DNA from: UBA2040 sp041674745
GTDB taxonomy: Bacteria; Bacteroidota; Bacteroidia; Flavobacteriales_D; Crocinitomicaceae
Length of the DNA stretch: 64,000 nucleotides
NCBI GenBank assembly: GCA_041674745.1
Contig: JBAYVD010000010.1
Location: forward strand, 76,071-140,070
Direction: 5' to 3'
Shown: piece after piece, positions 8,278 to 16,312 of the stretch
Position numbering within the stretch: the first letter of the stretch is position 1
Layout of the letters: each line of letters starts with the position of its first letter
The notes under the pieces: generated by a model
Told to the model about the DNA's origin: nothing
Database searches by the model: none
The model's input: the letters and a program-made list of their open reading frames with translations, nothing else
Translations under genes and position numbers: made by a program

Positions 8278-9342
8278 ATGAAGTACAATTTTGGTGCAGG
8301 ACCGTGTATTTTACCCCAAGATGTTTTCAAACAAGCATCTGAAGCCGTTATTGATTTTAACGGATTGTCAATTTTAGAAGTTTCACACCGACACAAGGAC
8401 TTTGTAGCCGTGATGGATGAGGCTATTTCCCTCGTCAAGCAAGCACTGAACGTTCCGGAAGGTTATTCAGTAGCCTTTTTACAAGGCGGAGCCAGTTTAG
8501 GATTTACTATTGCTGCCTTGAACATGATGCGCAACGGAAAAGCGGGTTATATCAATACGGGAACTTGGGCTAGTGGTGCAATCAAAGAGGCAATAAAAGT
8601 AGGGAGCGAGGTACAAATTGTCGCTAGTTCGGAAGACAAAAACTTCACCTATATTCCAAAAAATATTTTGGTTCCTGAAGACATTGACTACTTACACTTT
8701 ACTTCAAATAATACCATTTACGGAACTCAATTTCAGCAATTTCCAACATCAAAGTCACCTGTGGTTTGCGATATGTCCTCCGACATTTTTTCAAAACAAA
8801 TCAATGTGGCTGATTTTGATTTAATCTATGCAGGCGCTCAAAAAAACTTAGGTCCCGCAGGCGCAACGATCTATATCGTAAAAGACGAAATTTTAGGCAA
8901 ATCAACCTCCAAGTTTATGCCGACCTACTTAGACTTAAAAGCACAAGTAGAAAAAGAATCCATGCTCAACACGCCCCCTGTTTTTTCGGTTTACGTTGCT
9001 ATGCTCAACCTACGAAAACTAATGGAAACTGGCGGTGTGGCTCAAATTGAAAAAGATAACACAGCTAAAGCCAATTTACTCTACACCGAAATTGATCAAA
9101 ACCCACTCTTCATAGGTGCTGTCAATCCGGAGGATCGCTCAAAAATGAATGCAACTTTCCTATTGGAAAATGAAGCTCTTTCTGCAGAATTTGACCAAGC
9201 CTGGAAAAACGCTGGAATTGTTGGTTTACCTGGACATAGATCCGTTGGAGGCTACCGAGCCAGTATGTACAATGCATTGCCCATTTCAAGCGTTCAGGTA
9301 TTGGTTGACGTAATGAATGAATTCACAAGAACAAAAGGATAA
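8278..9342 (+). CDS. serC: Phosphoserine/phosphohydroxythreonine aminotransferase
   Basis: 354 residues from ATG 8278; an upstream in-frame start would add nine residues not found in the family. It is a class V PLP aminotransferase converting 3-phosphohydroxypyruvate and glutamate to 3-phosphoserine. It begins with the typical KYNFGAGPCILP, has SHRHKDF near 36-42, and the PLP-binding lysine is Lys189 in YAGAQKNLGPAG. The C-terminus carries GLPGHRSVGGYRASMYNA. It is first in a five-gene operon with serA two bases downstream, so both middle steps of serine synthesis are co-expressed. Confidence 0.95.
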   Translation: MKYNFGAGPCILPQDVFKQASEAVIDFNGLSILEVSHRHKDFVAVMDEAISLVKQALNVPEGYSVAFLQGGASLGFTIAALNMMRNGKAGYINTGTWASGAIKEAIKVGSEVQIVASSEDKNFTYIPKNILVPEDIDYLHFTSNNTIYGTQFQQFPTSKSPVVCDMSSDIFSKQINVADFDLIYAGAQKNLGPAGATIYIVKDEILGKSTSKFMPTYLDLKAQVEKESMLNTPPVFSVYVAMLNLRKLMETGGVAQIEKDNTAKANLLYTEIDQNPLFIGAVNPEDRSKMNATFLLENEALSAEFDQAWKNAGIVGLPGHRSVGGYRASMYNALPISSVQVLVDVMNEFTRTKG

Positions 9343-9344
9343 GC

Positions 9345-10304
9345 ATGAAAATATTAGCCAATGATGGCATTTCAGCCGCTGGAAAAAACAAATTAGAGGA
9401 AGCCGGTTTTTTTGTCGAGACGAACAAAGTAGACCAAACCGAATTAGCCAACACTGTCAACACTGAAAATTTTGAAATTGTACTGGTGCGAAGTGCCACC
9501 ACCGTTAGAAAAGAAGTAATTGACCAATGTCCCAGATTGAAATTAATCGGTCGCGGAGGCGTAGGAATGGACAATATCGATGTTGCTTACGCACGCGAGA
9601 AAGGTTTAACAGTGATTAATACACCTGCAGCCTCTTCTCAATCTGTTGCGGAATTAGTCATGGGGAAACTATTCTCTATCTCTAGATTCCTCAACGAAAG
9701 TTACAAATCCATGGAAGAAGGCGATTTCAACCAGTTGAAAAAGAATTTTGGAAAAGGAATTGAATTGCGTGGCAAAACACTTGGAATCATTGGATTTGGA
9801 AGAATTGGACAAAGTCTTGCCTCCTACGCCATCGGTTGTGGAATGAAGGTAATTGCCATCGGCGAAACCGCAGACGAAATCCGCATTGCACTGCCGGAAA
9901 TTCAAGGTGTCGGGTCGATTTCAACGACCATTTCCGTAGAAACAGATTTGGAAAAACTTTTACCTTCGTTCGACTTCATCTCCCTTCATGTGCCCAAACA
10001 ATCCAATGGCGCCGCTGTTTTAGGAACTAAAGAATTTAGTTTAATGAAGAACGGTGTTCGCATCGTAAACGCAGCAAGAGGCGGTGTAATCGATGAATTA
10101 GCCTTGTTAGAAGCTTTAAAATCGGGTAAAGTTGCCGCGGCGGGATTGGATGTTTTCGAAAACGAACCCAATCCTCGTCCTGAACTTTTACAACACCCAA
10201 GAATTGCCACCACACCGCACATCGGAGCAGCCACAAACGAAGCACAAGACAGAATCGGAGAAGAACTCGCCGATCTTATCATCGAAAAATTTGGACGACA
10301 ATAA
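9345..10304 (+). CDS. serA: D-3-phosphoglycerate dehydrogenase (short form)
   Basis: 319 residues. It oxidises 3-phosphoglycerate to 3-phosphohydroxypyruvate with NAD+. The NAD-binding loop GIIGFGRIGQSLA, the catalytic-arginine segment NAARGGVIDE and the catalytic-histidine segment TPHIGAATNEAQ are visible. It lacks the C-terminal ACT regulatory domain of E. coli SerA, so serine feedback through ACT is not expected. The position next to serC supports SerA over other D-2-hydroxyacid dehydrogenases. Its stop overlaps the next start (TAATG). Confidence 0.92.
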   Translation: MKILANDGISAAGKNKLEEAGFFVETNKVDQTELANTVNTENFEIVLVRSATTVRKEVIDQCPRLKLIGRGGVGMDNIDVAYAREKGLTVINTPAASSQSVAELVMGKLFSISRFLNESYKSMEEGDFNQLKKNFGKGIELRGKTLGIIGFGRIGQSLASYAIGCGMKVIAIGETADEIRIALPEIQGVGSISTTISVETDLEKLLPSFDFISLHVPKQSNGAAVLGTKEFSLMKNGVRIVNAARGGVIDELALLEALKSGKVAAAGLDVFENEPNPRPELLQHPRIATTPHIGAATNEAQDRIGEELADLIIEKFGRQ

Positions 10305-11542
10305 TGACAAAAATCAAACCTTTTAGAGCCGTAAGACCGGTCCGCGACAAAGTACACTTAGTTGCAACGCGACCCTACTATTGCTATAAAAAAAGTGTTT
10401 TGAAAGCAAAACTAAAAAGTAACCCTTATACGTTTTTGCAAATCATTAACCCTAATTACGATTTGCTTGAGGTAAATGCAGATAAAGAACAAGAAAACAA
10501 CAGATTAAATCTGATTAAAGATAAGTACAACCAGTATATTAACGAAGGCGTTTTAGTTCAAGACACTATCGAAACACTCTATGTTTATCGTCAATCACAT
10601 GTTGATTTTGCCTACACCGGAATCATTGCGGCAGCAAGCGTACAAGACTACACAGAAGGGAAAATAAAAAAGCACGAAGCCACACTTACTTCGAGAGAAA
10701 CCTTGTTCACGAATTATTTGGATGTGGTTGGCTACAATGCCGAACCTGTTCTACTCTCCTATCAACACGATGAACAAATCGCAAGTCTGATCAACCAAGT
10801 CTGCTTAGATCGTCCTGAATATGAGTTTACGACCACCGATGAAATCAAGCATGAGTTGTGGTTAATGTCACCAAGTCAAGCGGAAGCATGTGTTGATTTT
10901 TTCCAAAAGATAGATGCAACCTACATCGCCGACGGACACCATCGTATCGCTTCGTCTGCCTTATTAAATTCAAAAAGAACTGCGGATGGAAATCCATCCT
11001 CTGACGCGAGCTATTTTCTTAGTTTTTTAATTGACGAAGAGAAACTCAAAATTTTCGAATACAATCGGCTAGTTAGAAACACAACGAATTTAACCGTTTT
11101 AAGCTTCTTAGATGAAGTTGGTAAGCATTTCACCGTCCTTCCGTTAGAAGCTCACCAAAAGCCCTCAAAAGAGCATGAAATGAACATGTACTTGAACAAT
11201 ACTTGGTACCGATTGGAATGCAAACCCGAAATAATTGAACCCAATCACCCAATAAGAAGCTTAGACGCTGAAATATTGACCAATTACGTGCTTACTCCTA
11301 TTTTGGGCATTCACGACTTGAAAACCGATAAAAATATTGGGTTTACAGCCGGAACAGTTACCTTGGAGAAAATGATTCGCAAAATGAAAAAACAACATTT
11401 TGATATCGCCTTTGAACTTTTCCCTGTTCGCATGGATCAAATCAGAAAAGTCGCCGACAACGATATGATCATGCCTCCAAAATCAACTTGGATAGAACCT
11501 AAGTTGCGCAGTGGTTTAACAATTTACAAAATCAATGAGTAA
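10304..11542 (+). CDS. DUF1015-family protein, possible serine-metabolism kinase
   Basis: 412 residues, full-length DUF1015. It opens IKPFRAVRPVRDKVHLVATRPY, typical of the family, and has the conserved ADGHHR at 209-214. That motif resembles the G-x-H-R loop of the ParB/sulfiredoxin/SerK fold, whose SerK members phosphorylate free serine. The gene overlaps serA by one base and yggS by eight, so it is made together with the serine pathway. What I see is the motif and the operon. That it is a serine kinase or otherwise acts on serine or phosphoserine is inference. Confidence 0.85.
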   Translation: MTKIKPFRAVRPVRDKVHLVATRPYYCYKKSVLKAKLKSNPYTFLQIINPNYDLLEVNADKEQENNRLNLIKDKYNQYINEGVLVQDTIETLYVYRQSHVDFAYTGIIAAASVQDYTEGKIKKHEATLTSRETLFTNYLDVVGYNAEPVLLSYQHDEQIASLINQVCLDRPEYEFTTTDEIKHELWLMSPSQAEACVDFFQKIDATYIADGHHRIASSALLNSKRTADGNPSSDASYFLSFLIDEEKLKIFEYNRLVRNTTNLTVLSFLDEVGKHFTVLPLEAHQKPSKEHEMNMYLNNTWYRLECKPEIIEPNHPIRSLDAEILTNYVLTPILGIHDLKTDKNIGFTAGTVTLEKMIRKMKKQHFDIAFELFPVRMDQIRKVADNDMIMPPKSTWIEPKLRSGLTIYKINE

Positions 11543-12194
11543 TTCAACGTTTGAAAAAATTAGAGCAGAAATTCCTGAAAACGTAACCCTCGTTGCGGTT
11601 TCAAAAACAAAACCCATTGCTACCATTGAAGAAATTTACCAAATGGGCCAACGTCATTTTGGCGAAAACAAAGTACAAGAATTGGTCGATAAATATGAGG
11701 CCTTGCCAAAAGACATTCATTGGCACCTGATAGGTCACTTACAAAGCAACAAGGTCAAATACATTGCCCCTTTCATCCATTTAATACACGCGGTTGACAG
11801 CCTAAAATTGCTAGAGGAAATTAACCGTCAAGCAGCCAAAAATAACCGTATCATCAATTGTTTACTTCAATTTCATATCGCGCAGGAAGACACGAAATTT
11901 GGTTTAAATTTTGAAGAAGCAAAGGATATACTAGAAAGTCGAACCTTTGTCGAAATGCAGAACATTTCAATCGTTGGTGTGATGGGCATGGCCACCTTCA
12001 CCGAAAACACAGAGCAAGTAACAGATGAATTCAGAAATCTGGAAGGCTACTTCAACATTATCAAAAGTCATTTCTTCAAGTACAACGATGATTTCAACAT
12101 CCTTTCAATGGGGATGAGCGGAGATTACAAAATTGCCATTGAAGAGGGAAGTACACTCGTAAGAATCGGAAGCGCAATATTTGGAGGACGATGA
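11535..12194 (+). CDS. YggS/PLPBP-family pyridoxal-phosphate homeostasis protein
   Basis: 219 residues. It is a single-domain TIM-barrel PLP carrier related to alanine racemase, without known catalysis, and controls free PLP and amino-acid balance. The PLP lysine is Lys24 in LVAVSKTKP. Other family marks are FGENKVQEL, WHLIGHLQSNK and the phosphate-binding end SMGMSGDYKIAIEEGSTLVRIG. It overlaps both neighbours (8 bp with DUF1015, 4 bp with DUF1684). The neighbouring PLP enzyme SerC gives it an obvious context. Confidence 0.95.
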   Translation: MSNSTFEKIRAEIPENVTLVAVSKTKPIATIEEIYQMGQRHFGENKVQELVDKYEALPKDIHWHLIGHLQSNKVKYIAPFIHLIHAVDSLKLLEEINRQAAKNNRIINCLLQFHIAQEDTKFGLNFEEAKDILESRTFVEMQNISIVGVMGMATFTENTEQVTDEFRNLEGYFNIIKSHFFKYNDDFNILSMGMSGDYKIAIEEGSTLVRIGSAIFGGR

Positions 12195-12802
12195 AATACG
12201 TACTTATAATTCTTTCTATTATTTTAGGATTTTACGCCACAAGTCAATCGTTTTCAAGCTACAACGATTCCTTGCTTAAAGAGCGAAAACTGAAAGAAAA
12301 AGAACTTCTCGACCCATCAAAAGGAATCTTACAATCAGAAGATCTTCAGCATTTTGAATCCTTGCATTATTTTTTCATTGACAGCATCTACATCTGTAAA
12401 GCGTCCTTTGAACTAAACATAGGTAAGAAATTCAACATGCCTACTTCCACGGAAAGAATGCCGGTTTACCGTCGATATGGTTATTTGCATTTTGAAATCA
12501 AAGGTTTAAAATATCAACTGACGGTGTATCAAAACATGGAATTGCGCAAAAAGAAAGAGTTTAAAAACTACTTCTTTGTTCCTTTTCGAGATCTTACTTC
12601 TGGAGAAATGACGTACGGCGGGGGAAGATATCTGGATTTGACCATCCTAAAAAATCAAACAGCAGTAGAACTTGATTTCAACCAGGCATACAATCCTTAT
12701 TGCGCTTATTCGCATCGCTATTCTTGCCCAATTCCACCGGAAGAAAACACTTTAAAAATAGCCATCTACTCAGGGGAAAAAACACCCATCTACAAGGATT
12801 AA
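12191..12802 (+). CDS. DUF1684-family exported protein
   Basis: 203 residues with an N-terminal signal segment (LIILSIILGFYATSQS). Its C-terminal half has the DUF1684 signature: YGGGRYLDL, then NPYCAYSHRYSCPIPPEEN, with three conserved cysteines/tyrosines suggesting a metal or disulfide site. The function is unknown in the family. It is the last gene of the serC operon (ATGA overlap with yggS) and is closed by a terminator. Its periplasmic location is at odds with the cytoplasmic role of the rest of the operon. Confidence 0.85.
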   Translation: MKYVLIILSIILGFYATSQSFSSYNDSLLKERKLKEKELLDPSKGILQSEDLQHFESLHYFFIDSIYICKASFELNIGKKFNMPTSTERMPVYRRYGYLHFEIKGLKYQLTVYQNMELRKKKEFKNYFFVPFRDLTSGEMTYGGGRYLDLTILKNQTAVELDFNQAYNPYCAYSHRYSCPIPPEENTLKIAIYSGEKTPIYKD

Positions 12803-12809
12803 AAACAAA

Positions 12810-12835
12810 AAAGTCAGACTAAATAGCCTGACTTT
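12810..12835. terminator. Bidirectional terminator between DUF1684 and PDH E2 genes
   Basis: AAAGTCAG at 12810-12817 pairs with CTGACTTT at 12828-12835. A-rich sequence on one side and T-rich on the other allow use from both converging genes. Confidence 0.6.
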
Positions 12836-12856
12836 CAATTTCATAAGTTTAATCTA

Positions 12857-14125
12857 TTAAACTAACATTTTAACAGGGTTTTCCATGTATTCTTTGAAGG
12901 TATTCAAGAATGCCGCTCCAGTCGCACCGTCCACCACTCGGTGATCGCAAGACAACGTTACTTTCATGATATTCCCGGGAACCACTTGACCGTTTTTCAC
13001 TACTGGAACTTCTTTGATTCCTCCAATCGCTAAAATACAAGCATCTGGCGGATTAACAATTGCCGTAAATGAATCAATCCCGAACATACCTAAATTCGAA
13101 ATGGTAAAGGTATTTCCTTCCCAATCGCTTGGTTGCAATTTTTTGTCTTTCGCTTTTTGAGCAAATGTTCTCACCTCTTCCCCGATTTGTGCTAATCCTT
13201 TTGAATCTGTAAAACGAACAACAGGAACCAATAAGCCATCTTCTACAGCCACTGCAACACCAACATGAATGTGTTGATTACGACGAATCACATCGCCCAA
13301 CCAAGAACTATTCACATTTGGATGTTTTCTCAATGCCATCGCTACTGATTTCACGACCATATCATTGAAAGAAATTTTCACTTCACCACTCGCATTCATC
13401 TCTTTTCGAGCCGTCATGGCGTTGTCCATGTTAATTTCTAAGTTTAAGTAGAAATGCGGTGCGGTAAATTTACTCTCTGCCAAACGTCTCGCAATCGTTT
13501 TACGCATTTGAGAAATAGGCTCATCTGTGTAACTTTCCTGTCCAACAGGAGCTGCAAATGTCATTGGTTTATTCGCTGGCGTATACGGAACATAATGATC
13601 GACATCTCTTTTAACGACACGACCATTTTCACCCGTTCCACCCACCAAATTGATATCAATTCCTTTGTCTTCGGCTAATTTCTTCGCCAAAGGGCTTGCT
13701 AAAACTCTACTATCACTTGAATTATGAGCGACTGGTGCTGGAGCCGCAGGCGCTGAAACCGGTGCTACTGGAGCTGGGCTTGGTGCTACTTCCGCTTTGG
13801 GTACTTCTGCTTGTGGCGCTTCTTTTTTTGCAGCAGGAGCATCTCCACCTGTGTTAGCACTGGCCAAAATCGCATCTACATCTTCTCCTTTTTCACCAAT
13901 AATGGCCAAAACAGAGTTTACAGGTGCGCCTTTCCCTTTCTCTACACCAATGTACAACAAAGTACCATCGTAGAAGGATTCAAATTCCATGGTCGCTTTG
14001 TCGGTTTCAATTTCCGCCAACAATTCACCATTTGTTACTGAATCTCCAACTTTTTTCAACCAATCCGCCACCACACCTTCGGTCATGGTGTCACTCAATT
14101 TCGGCATGTAAATAATTTCCGCCAT
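12857..14125 (-). CDS. Pyruvate dehydrogenase complex E2, dihydrolipoamide acetyltransferase
   Basis: 422 residues. It has a single lipoyl domain (1-78) with lipoyl lysine Lys43 in ETDKATMEF, an Ala/Pro linker (about 95-135), a peripheral-subunit-binding domain (SRVLASPLAKKLAEDKGI to RVVKRDVD), and the acetyltransferase core ending with the catalytic DHRVVDG. It moves acetyl groups from E1 to CoA. Many Bacteroidota E2 proteins carry two lipoyl domains; this one has one. It lies 20 bp downstream of the E1-alpha gene, and no E1-beta or E3 gene is nearby. Confidence 0.93.
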   Translation of the reverse strand: MAEIIYMPKLSDTMTEGVVADWLKKVGDSVTNGELLAEIETDKATMEFESFYDGTLLYIGVEKGKGAPVNSVLAIIGEKGEDVDAILASANTGGDAPAAKKEAPQAEVPKAEVAPSPAPVAPVSAPAAPAPVAHNSSDSRVLASPLAKKLAEDKGIDINLVGGTGENGRVVKRDVDHYVPYTPANKPMTFAAPVGQESYTDEPISQMRKTIARRLAESKFTAPHFYLNLEINMDNAMTARKEMNASGEVKISFNDMVVKSVAMALRKHPNVNSSWLGDVIRRNQHIHVGVAVAVEDGLLVPVVRFTDSKGLAQIGEEVRTFAQKAKDKKLQPSDWEGNTFTISNLGMFGIDSFTAIVNPPDACILAIGGIKEVPVVKNGQVVPGNIMKVTLSCDHRVVDGATGAAFLNTFKEYMENPVKMLV

Positions 14126-14145
14126 ATTCTTTTTATCTCTTTCGA

Positions 14146-15198
14146 TTAATATTCAACTATGTATGGGTAATTCGGCTCTTTGTAGATGTCATCATACAAA
14201 TCTTTACCTTCAGGATAAGGAGAGTTTTCAGCAAATTCAACTGATTCTTCCACTTCTTTTTTCACCCAATCTGAAACCTCATCCAATTGCTTCTGTGTCA
14301 TCCATTTGTTGTCTTTGATGACACCTAAACAATGTTCAATCGGATCTTGTTCCATCCATTCTGCCACCTCCTCTTTCGTTCTATATTTCTGAGGGTCTGA
14401 CATGGAGTGACCTTTGTATCGGTACGTTCGGATATCCAACAGTGTTGGACCATCTCCGCGTCTGCCGCGTTCTGCCGCTTCAGCAATTGCCTCGTGTACA
14501 TCCTCCGGACGCATTCCGTTCACAATTTTTGCTGGCATTTCGTAAGAACTTCCAATTTTTGACAAATCTTGTACGTTGGTCGTTCTTTCAACAGAAGTTC
14601 CCATCGCGTAATTGTTGTTTTCAATGATAAAAATCACCGGTAACTTCCACAACATGGCCATGTTGAATGTCTCGTGCAAGGCTCCTTGACGGACAGCGCC
14701 ATCCCCCATGGAAACAACAGCGACATTGTTGGTTCCTGCATATTTCTCAGCAAAAGCAACACCGGCACCCATTGCAATTTGAGCACCTACAATCCCATGA
14801 CCTCCCATGAATCCTTTTTCTTTATCAAAAAAGTGCATCGATCCTCCTTTACCTTTGGAACAACCTGTTGTTCGACCGTATAATTCCGCCATCAAAACGC
14901 GCGGGTCTGTCCCCAAAGCAATTGGATGTCCGTGGTCGCGGTAAGCTGTCATGTGTTTATCACCAACTTGACATGCACTCGCTGTACCTGCTACGATGGC
15001 TTCTTGACCAATGTAAAGGTGGCAAAAACCGCCAAATTTTTGTTGAATATACAATTGACCTGTTTTTTCCTCAAACTTACGAATGAGCAACATGTCTTTG
15101 TACCATTTCATGTACGTTTCCTTGGAAAACTTGGTTCCTTTTTCGGCTTTAGACTTTACAGTCGCCGCACTTGGTGTCTTTGGGGCTTTCGTTGCCAT
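14146..15198 (-). CDS. pdhA: Pyruvate dehydrogenase E1 component, alpha subunit
   Basis: 350 residues. It is the thiamine-diphosphate-dependent decarboxylase alpha chain. The ThDP motif GDGAVRQGALHETFNMA ending in IIENNN is visible, as are GGKGGSMHFFD-like residues (GKGGSMHFFDKEKGFMGGHG) and the phosphorylation-loop region YRYKGHSMSDPQKYRT. An extra N-terminal stretch of about 22 Lys/Thr/Ala-rich residues precedes the fold. The beta chain must be encoded outside this window. It is the first gene of an E1-alpha/E2 operon with a TATATTTG promoter box just upstream. Confidence 0.94.
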   Translation of the reverse strand: MATKAPKTPSAATVKSKAEKGTKFSKETYMKWYKDMLLIRKFEEKTGQLYIQQKFGGFCHLYIGQEAIVAGTASACQVGDKHMTAYRDHGHPIALGTDPRVLMAELYGRTTGCSKGKGGSMHFFDKEKGFMGGHGIVGAQIAMGAGVAFAEKYAGTNNVAVVSMGDGAVRQGALHETFNMAMLWKLPVIFIIENNNYAMGTSVERTTNVQDLSKIGSSYEMPAKIVNGMRPEDVHEAIAEAAERGRRGDGPTLLDIRTYRYKGHSMSDPQKYRTKEEVAEWMEQDPIEHCLGVIKDNKWMTQKQLDEVSDWVKKEVEESVEFAENSPYPEGKDLYDDIYKEPNYPYIVEY

Positions 15199-15224
15199 AG
15201 ATACATCTAGTTTTTTACAAGAGA

Positions 15225-15232
15225 CAAATATA
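15225..15232 (-). promoter_or_regulatory. -7 box upstream of pdhA
   Basis: On the minus strand TATATTTG matches TAnnTTTG exactly, 26 bp before the pdhA ATG. No clear -33 element. Confidence 0.5.
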
Positions 15233-15442
15233 GTAAGAAGATTGTATTATTTGGCTCTAAGATTTTAAGAAATCGTTGTTGGTAATTGACATTCGAAGGA
15301 ATTCAAAAACCATTTTCCACTTAAATTCGTTTGTGGATGGACTTTTTGATTAAAATGAATACTAAAAAAAAGAAATTGGGCCTGGTTTCCAACAAAAACA
15401 AAGTTTGCGTCAATTTGACACTTTCGATGTAATTTAGGGTAT

Positions 15443-16117
15443 TCAAGCTTCTGAACTAAACAAAAATTTATTGGGCTTCACCAAATCCATTTTCACGGCG
15501 TACATCACAATTCCAGCCGTATTTTTAACCCCCAATTTACCCATGATGTTTTTTCGGTGGGTATTTATGGTGTGATTACTCAAGAAAAGCATTTCCGCAA
15601 TTTGAGCGTTCGTATACCCTTCCGCAATCCAAACGATAATTTCATTTTCACGCTCTGTTAAAAGAACCGGTGCGCAAGTAAAAGAATCCAAATCGATATC
15701 ATTTACATCGATAGAGGCTTTTTGAATGGTTTCCAGGATTTGTCCGCAAAAAAACTTGGTTCCTTTGGACGTTTCTCGAACCGCATCTACAATTTCGGCT
15801 ACGTCACAGTCCTTTTTAATATAAGATTTCACGCCACTTCTCAAAGCATGAACCAAGGTTTGAGCTGATTGTTCTGGTGTAATGGCTAAAATTTGAATTT
15901 TCGGGTATTTTTTTCGGATTTTAGGTACAATGTCGATATCAAAACCGTGAGCGGTATAATCAATCAATAAAACGTCCGTTTCAAATTGCTTTAGCAAAGC
16001 CAACAACTGATCGTTGCTCCTTGCCTCTCCAACCACATCAATACCTTTCTCTGCATGAAGGATGCTTTGAAGCCCAACCATTACGATATCGTTATTGTCT
16101 GCGATTACGACTTTCAT
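15443..16117 (-). CDS. NarL/FixJ-type response regulator
   Basis: 224 residues. A receiver domain (1-120) has the phospho-acceptor Asp53 in VLLIDYTAHG, and the conserved Lys lies near 103 (VKSYIKKD). The C-terminal LuxR helix-turn-helix reads LTERENEIIVWIAEGYTNAQ followed by IAEMLFLSNHTINTHRKNIM. It binds DNA and alters transcription when phosphorylated. No histidine kinase is adjacent, so it is an orphan whose signal is unknown. It is monocistronic with its own promoter. Its neighbour, glutamine synthetase, is separated by a terminator. Confidence 0.9.
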   Translation of the reverse strand: MKVVIADNNDIVMVGLQSILHAEKGIDVVGEARSNDQLLALLKQFETDVLLIDYTAHGFDIDIVPKIRKKYPKIQILAITPEQSAQTLVHALRSGVKSYIKKDCDVAEIVDAVRETSKGTKFFCGQILETIQKASIDVNDIDLDSFTCAPVLLTERENEIIVWIAEGYTNAQIAEMLFLSNHTINTHRKNIMGKLGVKNTAGIVMYAVKMDLVKPNKFLFSSEA

Positions 16118-16158
16118 GCAAAATTTGGTTTTTCTTATTTAGAATTGTTTTAGATAAG

Positions 16159-16192
16159 CAAATGTATAAAATTTGATGTAGTTAAGCGGCAA
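16159..16192 (-). promoter_or_regulatory. Promoter of the response regulator gene
   Basis: On the minus strand TACATTTG (16159-16166) is a TAnnTTTG box followed by C, with TTG at 16190-16192 about 23 bp upstream as a possible -33 element. Confidence 0.45.
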
Positions 16193-16264
16193 TTTTCCTT
16201 TGAAAGAATCGTGAAATCCCAAATAAACGCTCAAACTACTATCAATCAAAAACTTATATCAACA

Positions 16265-16295
16265 AAAAAGAGTCAACGGATGGCTGACTCTTTTT
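16265..16295. terminator. Terminator after glutamine synthetase III
   Basis: AAAAAGAGTCA (16265-16275) pairs perfectly with TGACTCTTTTT (16285-16295). It works for the minus-strand gene that ends at 16313. Confidence 0.8.
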
Positions 16296-16312
16296 AATGG
16301 TTTTGATCTTCC

